Assembly (NCBI GenBank): GCA_035294325.1
Contig: DATGLE010000204.1
Location: 1-39,280, forward strand
Direction of reading: 5' to 3'
Length of the DNA stretch: 39,280 nucleotides
From: DATGLE01 sp035294325
GTDB taxonomy: Bacteria > Chloroflexota > Ktedonobacteria > Ktedonobacterales > Ktedonobacteraceae
In this document: positions 22,000 through 29,527 of the stretch, one piece after another
Numbering within the stretch: position 1 is the first letter of the stretch
Layout of the letters: the number at the start of each line of letters is the position of its first letter
Position numbers and translations under genes: made by a program
Notes under the pieces: generated by a model
Told to the model about the DNA's origin: nothing
The model's input: only the letters and a program-made list of their open reading frames with translations
Databases searched by the model: none

Positions 22000-24879
22000 T
22001 CACAATCTGGATAGATCGGACAGGTGATCTTCCAGATCGCTTGCCGCCCGATCCCGTCCCGCAGCGCGCAGCGTAAAGGCAAAGACGCTGCCCTCACCGG
22101 CGATACCGCTGCTCTCCACCCAGATACGCCCTCCCATCGCCTCCACCAGTTGCTTACAGATGTAGAGTCCCAACCCGGCGCCACGCACCGGACTATTCAT
22201 ATCGCGTTCCAGGCGAACAAAACGCTCAAAGAGGCGCTGGTGATCCTCCGGCGCCACTCCCGCGCCATAATCACGTACATAGATCATGACCTGCTCGCCA
22301 TCATCCCGCGCGCCTATCTCAATGCCGGTGCCGGGACGCGAATACTTGATGGCATTGCTCACCAGGTTCAACATGACCTGACGCAGGCGCATACTATCGG
22401 CCATGACCTGCCTATCAGCAGGAATAGCAAGCGTGACCGAGCGTCGTTCGCGCCTGATAATCGCTTCGAGGATCTCTACGACATGCTTCACCGCTCCGGC
22501 CAGCACAACCGGGCGCAGATTGATCTGCTCGGTATCGCTATGAATACGGCTGGCATCCATGATATTGCCAACGAGCAGCGTGAGTTCGTCACAGCCGCGA
22601 CGCGCCCTGGCAATGAAATCGGCCCGTACATCCATAGAGAGCGATGTATTGTACTCATTGAGCAACTCGATGTAGCCCTGCACCGCAGTGAGAGGCGTGC
22701 GCAGTTCATGGGAGGCAGTGATAATAAACTGATCCTTCAGGCGGTCCAGTTCCTGCTGGCGCTCGTAGGCAGCCCGCAGTTCCAGAGTGATCCGCGCATT
22801 CTCCAGAGCGGCAGCGCACTGGCCTGCGAACATTTCCAGCACGCGCATCTCTTCTTTCATGAAGAAGTGGGGACGCGGATAGGTGAGCGCCAGCGCGCCT
22901 ATCTGCTGCTCGCTGCCGGAGAGCGAAAGCCAGGCAAAAGGGAATGATGGCGTCTGTGGCAGGAACGACGGGGCATCAGCGTATGGAGCATTCCAGGCAT
23001 CGGCGTCAGGCCCCTCATAGAACCAGGAAGTCCAATCCTGCTCCCGCGCGAGCTGTATACTATCGGCCCCGGTGATACGAGGGCCGGGACCAGAGGCAGC
23101 CACGCGATGGAGCGTGCTCCCGTCTTCATCATACAGCCATATCTCGGCGCCGGCCTGCGCCGCGCCGGACGCAACCCCGGCGTAGATAGAAGCCACCTCC
23201 TCAATACTCTGGAACGTCGACTCCAGTATAGTGCCGGCGCGATAGAGATTATTGAGCAGCGCCGCCTGCTGGCTCGCGCGTGCATACAACCGCGCCGTTT
23301 CCAGCACAGAAGAAAAGCGGCTCAGGATGATCTGCACAATCTCGAAGTCAGGCCCGGCATATTGCTGATGGTCCCCACGCTCGCCGATTACCAGCACACC
23401 GATCATCTTTCCCTGCGCGCGGACAGGAGCGAGCAGCATCTTATGCCTGCCCGACTCCGTTGCGAGATAGCGACTCAGTAGCGGCGCGTTCTCGCCGGGG
23501 CTCAGGGCTTCATATGGCAATAATGGGCGCCGCGCGGCGGCAAGACGCTCCACCAGGGGCGACTGCCTCCCCAGACAATCCTCGCCCTCGAACTCCTCCG
23601 GGCCTATCATGGTATGCAGGGTATCCAGCAGGCCGCGACGCTGGACATCACCGGCCGCCTCGCCCAGCTCAGGACGGAGGCGGTAGCAGCCAGCGCTCTC
23701 GTCGAGCACAAAGAGGCAGACCTGCTGCGTCTCAAAGGCGTGCAGCACCGCCAGTTCGATCAGCCGCGATGCCTCGGCCAGATCCAACGTTTCATCGATA
23801 ATCAGGCTTGGTTTCTCTATAAGGCGGCGGTAATGCAGGATTTCGCTGAAGAAGAGACGCTCAGTGAGCGTTCTTGCCAGCCACCAGACACACGGGGCCA
23901 CGACTACCGCAACCACAGCAATGCACACAACGTACATAGAGATATTGCCGGCAAATACCGCGGTGCAGAGCACAATGATGAAATAGGCGAGGACAGCAAG
24001 GCAGACAACCCCTACGGCCCATGCTACGGCACGGCGAATGTACGTATCAAATACTAATATCTGGTAGCGCAGAATCGAATAGCCCAGCGCAAACGGCAGC
24101 AGGCCCATCGTGAGCGAAGATAATTGCCCATCAACAACATCTGTAGAGGGCAAGCCGAGGACCGACGGCAGAACAGTGAGGAATAAGAGTGGCAGGTTGG
24201 CAACAATGACGCCGCCCACCAGAATACGTAATTGTTGCCTTTCTCGCAATGATGGAGCCTTACGATAAGAAATAATGATCGTAGCTAAAATACCCAATAG
24301 CACAACCACGTCATAGACGAAAGAAAGACTATTTAGCCAGAAAGGCGCTGTTCCCCATATATAGTTAACAATGAAATAGGCAATCGCAACGCCACAGAGC
24401 AGGGCTACCAGCGCGATATAGCCATAGGGTAAGAAGGCGCCCTGCTGCATGCGTGTTCTCCGCTTTCCGTGAGCAAGCGACAATGGCGCGAACTGGAGAT
24501 AGCTTTCAGGAAAGAGCAGCAGCAGCCAGGCACAGCATGCAAGGGCCAGCGCTGCCCCACTATCAGCGATAGCACTGAGCAGTGGATCATTGGATACAGC
24601 AGCCGTCTCCAGAGCAAAGGCTACCATCATCGAGCACGAAAAGCAGAAGAGAGATAACGCCACGCGGCGATCACTGCCATAGAGCCAGACCAGCGAGCCG
24701 ATAGCAAGAAAGCTCAACGCCACGGGCGCGGAGAAGCCGAAATGCAGCCAGAGGAGCGGGAGCTGATCAGGGGTGTGCGCGATATCAATTCCCAACAGTG
24801 CGATATACGCTACGATGGCAGCAACAACCACCAGTAGACGCCTGGCCTTCGTACCAATTATCCAATATACCTCTCTCAT
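22000..24879 (-). CDS. Polytopic sensor histidine kinase (ComP-like candidate)
   Basis: The 959-residue protein begins with about ten hydrophobic segments to residue 350, ending with LPFALGYSILRYQILVFDTY, a motif seen in ComP-like and related kinases. Two GAF-like regions follow (about 365-520 and 535-705). The HisKA domain carries His724 in TASHELRTPLTAVQGY, and the ATPase domain has NLVSNAIKYS, DYGAGVAPED and GAGLGLYICKQL. AGGAAG precedes ATG 24879. It lies 50 bases after the prenyl synthase-like gene on the same strand, so it is probably the receptor for the product of that operon. No response regulator gene adjoins it. The GAF part is unlike B. subtilis ComP, so extra inputs are likely. 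Confidence 0.88.
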   Translation of the reverse strand: MREVYWIIGTKARRLLVVVAAIVAYIALLGIDIAHTPDQLPLLWLHFGFSAPVALSFLAIGSLVWLYGSDRRVALSLFCFSCSMMVAFALETAAVSNDPLLSAIADSGAALALACCAWLLLLFPESYLQFAPLSLAHGKRRTRMQQGAFLPYGYIALVALLCGVAIAYFIVNYIWGTAPFWLNSLSFVYDVVVLLGILATIIISYRKAPSLRERQQLRILVGGVIVANLPLLFLTVLPSVLGLPSTDVVDGQLSSLTMGLLPFALGYSILRYQILVFDTYIRRAVAWAVGVVCLAVLAYFIIVLCTAVFAGNISMYVVCIAVVAVVVAPCVWWLARTLTERLFFSEILHYRRLIEKPSLIIDETLDLAEASRLIELAVLHAFETQQVCLFVLDESAGCYRLRPELGEAAGDVQRRGLLDTLHTMIGPEEFEGEDCLGRQSPLVERLAAARRPLLPYEALSPGENAPLLSRYLATESGRHKMLLAPVRAQGKMIGVLVIGERGDHQQYAGPDFEIVQIILSRFSSVLETARLYARASQQAALLNNLYRAGTILESTFQSIEEVASIYAGVASGAAQAGAEIWLYDEDGSTLHRVAASGPGPRITGADSIQLAREQDWTSWFYEGPDADAWNAPYADAPSFLPQTPSFPFAWLSLSGSEQQIGALALTYPRPHFFMKEEMRVLEMFAGQCAAALENARITLELRAAYERQQELDRLKDQFIITASHELRTPLTAVQGYIELLNEYNTSLSMDVRADFIARARRGCDELTLLVGNIMDASRIHSDTEQINLRPVVLAGAVKHVVEILEAIIRRERRSVTLAIPADRQVMADSMRLRQVMLNLVSNAIKYSRPGTGIEIGARDDGEQVMIYVRDYGAGVAPEDHQRLFERFVRLERDMNSPVRGAGLGLYICKQLVEAMGGRIWVESSGIAGEGSVFAFTLRAAGRDRAASDLEDHLSDLSRL

Positions 24880-24929
24880 AGCGCATGCTTCCTACTGATA
24901 GATTCCGCCAGCATCCGCGAAGGATATAT

Positions 24930-25964
24930 TCAGGAGAAACCCAGCAGAGAGCGCAACGCAGGAGAAATCGGGAGCCGGGCTTCGATTTTTCGCAACTGGT
25001 CATGGGCGCGCTCACGATACAGCAAGCAAATACCCCAGGCTGCGATTATTCCTTCGTGGAGTCCAGGCAGATGTGTTGCATCACCGGGCGAGAACGATGT
25101 GTGCTGAAGAGCCTCTGGCGACTTCGCAGCCAGAATCACAGGCAACGTTTTCTTGCCACGCACAAGATCTGTCTTTACGCTTCTTGCGCTTGCTTCTGCC
25201 TCTATGGGCGAGAAAGAGGACTCACCTTCCATGAAATAATACAAATCATGGCAATCGTTGTCAAGTTGATGCGCTATTCCAAGCAATCTGCCCAGCTCAG
25301 CAAATTGCGCGCAGAGATCATCATCGGCGCCCGCACATAATGCGCCCAGCATACAGGCAGCGCGAAAAAGCGATCCAGCTTTCTGCTCCGCAATTTCCAG
25401 GCTTTCTTCCAGTGTAAAGTCTTGAGCCGACTTCTGCTCCGCCAGAATATCTCGCTGCTGGCCGAGAGTGACCGCCAGGGTCGTTTCCTGGAGTACATCC
25501 AGCAAGCGCAAAACGAGCGAGTGCGCCAGGCCATACTGAGAGAGGGAGAGGATCGCCTGCTGCGCCAGCGCCAGCAAGGTTGTCGATATATTCACCATGC
25601 GCGCCGGCCCCAGCGCTTCTACGACGGGGGTAAGATCTTCGTCCTCGATATCGTCCTGGAGGTCAAAAGCGCATACCAGGCATTCCACGGCGATAGCGAC
25701 GTTGCCCGCCAGCAGAGGATCGATATCGGGAGCAACATGCTGAGCCACAAGGAAGGTCAAAAGCGGCCAGACTCCGGCGGCAAGGGTACGACTGGTAGCA
25801 ACAGGCGCAGGTGGAGCGAGCAGCTTGCCCTCCTCTTCCAACACGCGTGCCACATCTACTCGCAGCGCCGGGTGCAACTCGTCTAAAAAACGTTGCAGCC
25901 GTTCGCGCAACTGGCTCTGATAGGGGGCAAAAAGCACGGTGGCCCCCTGAAGATCATCTTTCAT
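24930..25964 (-). CDS. Polyprenyl synthase-like enzyme (ComQ-like candidate)
   Basis: The protein has 344 residues from ATG 25964 (a TTG at 25979 is possible). It is an all-helical class-I isoprenoid synthase. The first Asp-rich motif is FDLQDDIEDED (Asp104, Asp105, Asp108), the second is LDNDCHD (Asp235, Asp237, Asp240), followed by KTDLVRGKKTLPVILA, as in this fold. ComQ belongs to the same family and attaches an isoprenyl group to a Trp of ComX. The gene stands between a 66-codon gene ending in Phe-Trp-His and a membrane histidine kinase, which is why I prefer a ComQ-like role. The alternative is an ordinary prenyl diphosphate synthase. The start codon lies in the loop of a 9-bp hairpin. 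Confidence 0.8.
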   Translation of the reverse strand: MKDDLQGATVLFAPYQSQLRERLQRFLDELHPALRVDVARVLEEEGKLLAPPAPVATSRTLAAGVWPLLTFLVAQHVAPDIDPLLAGNVAIAVECLVCAFDLQDDIEDEDLTPVVEALGPARMVNISTTLLALAQQAILSLSQYGLAHSLVLRLLDVLQETTLAVTLGQQRDILAEQKSAQDFTLEESLEIAEQKAGSLFRAACMLGALCAGADDDLCAQFAELGRLLGIAHQLDNDCHDLYYFMEGESSFSPIEAEASARSVKTDLVRGKKTLPVILAAKSPEALQHTSFSPGDATHLPGLHEGIIAAWGICLLYRERAHDQLRKIEARLPISPALRSLLGFS

Positions 25965-25977
25965 GGTCGGGGGCCAC
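25939..25977 (-). promoter_or_regulatory. Hairpin enclosing the start codon of the prenyl synthase-like gene
   Basis: GTGGCCCCC and GGGGGCCAC (25977-25969 and 25947-25939 in mRNA order) can form a 9-bp stem. The 21-base loop contains the AUG at 25964. No clear Shine-Dalgarno sequence lies before this AUG, so folding may control translation. Confidence 0.5.
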
Positions 25978-26056
25978 AACGTACTCTCTTCTGACTCTGG
26001 CTACACATTAATCCATCAAAAAAGCTGAACCGAATGGCATATGGGCCATTTTCCGT

Positions 26057-26257
26057 TTAATGCCAGAATGAGCCGGGGCCTGTATCAAGAGGTTGCATGA
26101 GCGTCAAATGAGGTATAAGCCGCGCTACAATCTTTGCCACGCCAGGAGAGAGCTTTTCGCGCTCGATCACCACTTCTGGATGGCTCGCTAATTCCTGGCG
26201 CAGAGCCTCGTCATGAGAGACACGATACACAAACTCTTGAATCTGCCGCTCTTCCAT
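26057..26257 (-). CDS. Small peptide precursor (ComX-like or RiPP-like candidate)
   Basis: This 66-residue protein has an acidic, helical N-terminal part (FVYRVSHDEALRQELASHPE) resembling leaders of modified peptides, then SPGVAKIVARLIPHL and a short C-terminal tail PLDTGPGSFWH. The single Trp is the penultimate residue. ComX precursors are 50-75 residues long, share no strong sequence and end with a tail holding the Trp that ComQ prenylates. GGAAAG precedes ATG 26257. The prenyl synthase-like gene follows after 77-92 bases and the kinase after that. A Nif11-type or other leader is the main alternative. No protease or export gene is adjacent. Confidence 0.65.
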   Translation of the reverse strand: MEERQIQEFVYRVSHDEALRQELASHPEVVIEREKLSPGVAKIVARLIPHLTLMQPLDTGPGSFWH

Positions 26258-26428
26258 GAAGATAGCTTTCCTTTCTTTGCCGTTCAGACTGACCGCTCAG
26301 GTCCATTACACAAACGAGGCCCCCATGAGCCTCAAAAAACAACGAAACAGCGAAATTCTGCAACAAAACAAGACACGACACGCGTTACGCACCTTGCTAC
26401 GCTCATCATGCCGCCTGTTCAGGTAACA

Positions 26429-26457
26429 CTATAATAGTACATCAAAAACTATGTTAA
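26429..26457 (-). promoter_or_regulatory. Candidate promoter of the peptide/prenyl synthase/kinase operon
   Basis: On the minus strand TTAACA (26457-26452) and TTATAG (26434-26429) are 17 bases apart. The leader would be about 165 bases. It is the best match in the upstream region. Confidence 0.45.
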
Positions 26458-26584
26458 ACGCAAGGTATAACCGGAAAATTGTGAATATGCGGCTAGCCAA
26501 TCTTCGCTATTCCGCCGGAGCATGGCTGAGGCTCAGTCTCTTTGCCTGTTCTGGCCTGGCACTCGCGCTTGCAGCGCTTGCTTT

Positions 26585-26666
26585 ATTAAACTGGTGATGT
26601 GGAACAACGCGCTGCGCGCGTTGTTCCACATCACCAGTTTAATCTCAGGCGCGGCTCCGCCGCGCG
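26585..26666. repeat. Perfect 28-bp hairpin plus a shorter GC hairpin
   Basis: The arms 26585-26612 and 26616-26643 are exact inverse copies with loop TGC and a GCGC tip. A second stem, GCGCGGC-TCC-GCCGCGC, follows near 26650-26666. They stand between two divergent transcription units, so they are not at the 3' end of any gene seen here. Confidence 0.8.
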
Positions 26667-26789
26667 AGCACCCGGCCAGGGAGGATGAGGAAAGTGGGAA
26701 TCAGAAACTCTCAATAGTAGTACTGTTGGGTAAGCACAATTGACGCTGATGATAAACTAGAGCGTGACAACAGGAGAAAGGCGTCCTCA

Positions 26790-27827
26790 ATGGCAACTAT
26801 ATCAATCTGGCATGACGTTGAAGATGATGATGAAGAACTCTTTGCGCCGCCCGAGCACGATCCTCTTGGCGTGCTTGGCAGCACGAGGTGGGTTGTAGAG
26901 CAGGGAGAGCGCGTCTGGATCAACATAGACCGCGTAAAGCTTCTCAGCGAACAATGGGCGGAGGAAGATTCGGCCCCGCAAACTCCTCAGTGGTACGACC
27001 GGTATCACTTTTTTGACGGCACACAGCGCAGCGTGAACTGGCTCCTCCTGCTCGACGCGCTCAACTTCTGCTTCTGGGCCGAGAAGGGCCAGCCACGCTG
27101 GACCATCGACTACCACGGTGAGAAACTGAACGGCTACTGGGCGGAGGCCGCCGCGCTCACGCGAGCGGTAGAAGAAGGTCTGCCGCTCTGGGACGCGGAA
27201 TATCTAAGCACAATCAGCGAGGAAACGATGGCGCATATATTTCGCGGCGAGCAGAGCATTCCGCTGTTTGAGCAGCGGGTGGCGAATGCCCGCGAAGCAG
27301 GCCGCGTCCTGCTGGACCACTTTGACGGCCAGTTCTCCCAGGCCATCGAGCAGGCCGGGGGCAGCGCCGTGGCGCTCGTACTGCTGCTGGCGGAACGCTT
27401 TCCATCTTTTCACGACGTGGCATGCTACCGCCAGCGCGAAGTGCGTTTCTTGAAACGCGCGCAGATCTGCGTGGCCGATTTGCATGGCGCATTTAAGGGA
27501 AAGAGCTGGGGCGCGTTCACCGGGCTGGAGCATCTGACGGCTTTTGCCGATTATAAATTACCACAGGTTCTGCGCCAGTACGGTGTGATCGAATATCAAG
27601 CATCCCTGGCCGCGCACGTCGATGCGCAGGAGTTGATAGCACCGGGCAGCGAAGAAGAGATCGAGATACGGGCCGCGACGGTGTGGGCCTGCGAAATGCT
27701 GCGGCGCGCTCTACTCAAGCAGGGGCGCAGCATGACAGCGCCCGAAATCGACCAGCGCCTCTGGTTCATCAGCCAGAATCTGAACGAGGCGCGTCCATAT
27801 CATAGAACACGCACCATCTACTATTAA
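26790..27827 (+). CDS. Queuosine nucleoside/5'-phosphate N-glycosylase (DUF2419/Qng1 family)
   Basis: The 345-residue protein matches the queuosine salvage family. It has LLLLDALNFCFWAEKGQPRW in the region of the catalytic Asp, IFRGEQSIPLFEQR in the middle, LTAFADYKLPQVL, and a C-terminal MTAPEIDQRLW. These enzymes release queuine base from queuosine or its 5'-phosphate so that it can be put back into tRNA with GUN anticodons. Bacterial members are scattered. No Tgt or queuine transporter gene lies in the window, although the tRNA-Asp (GTC) here is a possible final acceptor. AGGAG lies about 13 bases before ATG 26790. Confidence 0.85.
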   Translation: MATISIWHDVEDDDEELFAPPEHDPLGVLGSTRWVVEQGERVWINIDRVKLLSEQWAEEDSAPQTPQWYDRYHFFDGTQRSVNWLLLLDALNFCFWAEKGQPRWTIDYHGEKLNGYWAEAAALTRAVEEGLPLWDAEYLSTISEETMAHIFRGEQSIPLFEQRVANAREAGRVLLDHFDGQFSQAIEQAGGSAVALVLLLAERFPSFHDVACYRQREVRFLKRAQICVADLHGAFKGKSWGAFTGLEHLTAFADYKLPQVLRQYGVIEYQASLAAHVDAQELIAPGSEEEIEIRAATVWACEMLRRALLKQGRSMTAPEIDQRLWFISQNLNEARPYHRTRTIYY

Positions 27828-27882
27828 CTCGTGTTGTCATCGTAAGCAATGTTTGGAATGGGGACAGGCCCGGTTACGGGCT

Positions 27883-27888
27883 TATAAT
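27883..27888 (+). promoter_or_regulatory. TATAAT -10 box directly before the MurE start
   Basis: A perfect TATAAT ends four bases before ATG 27893, and no Shine-Dalgarno sequence is visible. Transcription would begin at or next to the A of ATG, giving a leaderless mRNA. No good -35 is present. Confidence 0.4.
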
Positions 27889-27892
27889 TAAC

Positions 27893-29413
27893 ATGCGATT
27901 GCATACATTACTGGCCGCCCTGGAGCAGCCACCAACCCGCATTCACAACTCAGCTTCATCCAATATGCAGGCCACGGTCACAGCGCTTGCCTACGATTCG
28001 CGCAATGTCATCGCGGGCGGACTCTTCATCGCCGTTGCGGGCACGCACACCGACGGGCGTAACTTTCTGGAGGATGCGGCTCGTCGCGGCGCCATCGCCG
28101 CGCTCGGCGAGGCCGCGCCCTGGCGAGAGACATTTCCACTACCCTATATCGAAGTACGGGATGTGCGCACCGCGCTCGCCAATCTCTGCTGTGCCTTTTA
28201 TGGCTATCCATCGCACGAACTCTGTGTCATCGGCGTGACCGGCACCGACGGCAAGACCACCACCGCGAACCTCATCACAACCCTGCTGGAAAGCGCCGGA
28301 CGAGCGACGGGACTCATGACCACGGCGAATTTCAAGCTCTGTGGACAGGAATGGGAGAATGCCACGCGCCAGAGCACGCTGGAGGCACTGGAGGTACAAC
28401 AGTTCCTGCGCCGCGCCCTCGATAGCGGGGCAACCCATGCGGTGATAGAGGCCACTTCTCATGGGCTGGAACTGCGGCGTGTGCATGGCTGCGAGTTCGA
28501 TGTTGGCGTCGTCACCAATATTACCCATGAGCACCTGGATTTCCATAAAACCATCGCCGCGTACCGCCGGGCCAAAGCGCGCCTCTTCGAGATGCTCGAT
28601 CCCACGCGCACAAAGGGCGTGGCTACACGGCCCGTGGCGATTCTCAATCGCGATGACGTGAGCTACGAGGTGCTTAAACCCTACTGCCGCGTCCCTATCC
28701 TCGACTACGGCATCGAGTCGCCCGCCGCTGTGCAAGCCGTCGATCTGCGATTGCACGCGCACAGCAGCAGCTTCCGCGTCATCTTTCCCGATGCCGAGCA
28801 TACTTTCGAGACGCAGCTCGTCGGGCGCTTTAACGTGAGCAACTGCCTGGCAGCCATCGCCGCGACATACAGCCAGGGCATGGCGCCGGAGGAGATCGCA
28901 CGGGGTCTGGCAGCGGCCAGGAGCGTAGCGGGCCGCATGGAGCGCATTGACGAGGGCCAGCCCTTCGCGGTGGTCGTCGATTACGCCCACACGCCCGACA
29001 GCCTGGAGAAAGTACTGGCGACGCTGCGCCCGTTGACGCCGGGGAAACTGGTCGTCGTCTTTGGCTCCGCCGGGGAACGCGACAGGCAAAAGCGCCCTCT
29101 CATGGGTCAGGTCGCGTCGCGGATGGCGGACTTTTTCGTTATTACAGATGAAGATCCACGCGAGGAGGACCGCGAAAGTATCCTGCGTGAGATTGCCGCC
29201 GGCGCGCAGGCGCTCGGGAAACGCGAGGGACGCGACTTTCTCTGTATTGCTGATCGGCGCGAGGCTATCGCGACAGCATTGAGCCGGGCACAGGCCGGAG
29301 ACACTATCCTGCTGGCAGGGAAAGGCCACGAGCAGAGTATTATCATGGGCAGAGAGAAGCTGCCCTGGGATGATAGACGCGTAGCGCGTGAATTATTGCG
29401 AATTTTGTCATAA
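27893..29413 (+). CDS. murE: MurE, UDP-MurNAc-tripeptide synthetase
   Basis: The 506-residue protein has the three Mur-ligase domains: an N-terminal UDP-binding domain with AYDSRNVIAGGLFIA, the ATPase domain with VTGTDGKTTTAN (residue about 115) and NITHEHLDFH, and the C-terminal domain with VVDYAHTPDSLEK. It adds the third amino acid to UDP-MurNAc-L-Ala-D-Glu in the cytoplasm. The amino-acid-selecting motif, DNPR in enzymes for diaminopimelate, is TDEDPREED here (Asp419-Arg423), so the residue added cannot be read safely; Ktedonobacter cell walls have been described with ornithine. The MraY gene follows 114 bases downstream on the same strand, without the rest of a dcw cluster. Confidence 0.9.
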   Translation: MRLHTLLAALEQPPTRIHNSASSNMQATVTALAYDSRNVIAGGLFIAVAGTHTDGRNFLEDAARRGAIAALGEAAPWRETFPLPYIEVRDVRTALANLCCAFYGYPSHELCVIGVTGTDGKTTTANLITTLLESAGRATGLMTTANFKLCGQEWENATRQSTLEALEVQQFLRRALDSGATHAVIEATSHGLELRRVHGCEFDVGVVTNITHEHLDFHKTIAAYRRAKARLFEMLDPTRTKGVATRPVAILNRDDVSYEVLKPYCRVPILDYGIESPAAVQAVDLRLHAHSSSFRVIFPDAEHTFETQLVGRFNVSNCLAAIAATYSQGMAPEEIARGLAAARSVAGRMERIDEGQPFAVVVDYAHTPDSLEKVLATLRPLTPGKLVVVFGSAGERDRQKRPLMGQVASRMADFFVITDEDPREEDRESILREIAAGAQALGKREGRDFLCIADRREAIATALSRAQAGDTILLAGKGHEQSIIMGREKLPWDDRRVARELLRILS

Positions 29414-29527
29414 TAATGGCGAGCGCGTCCTTCTTTCCTACGTATATATGCGACTAGTTACCATTTATACCGTTATCGCGTTCTAATGATTGAAGTGTTT
29501 ATGCCATCATTCGTCTTGGGAGTAACT

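Noticed and set aside
26057..26257. Nif11-like leader as the first reading of the small peptide
   Set aside because: Not excluded, but no lanthionine or radical-SAM enzyme is adjacent, whereas a prenyl synthase-like enzyme and a sensor kinase are, and the Trp is at the C-terminal tail.
28139..29329. Long open frame (396 codons) antisense to murE
   Set aside because: No domain, and the opposite strand encodes a complete Mur ligase.
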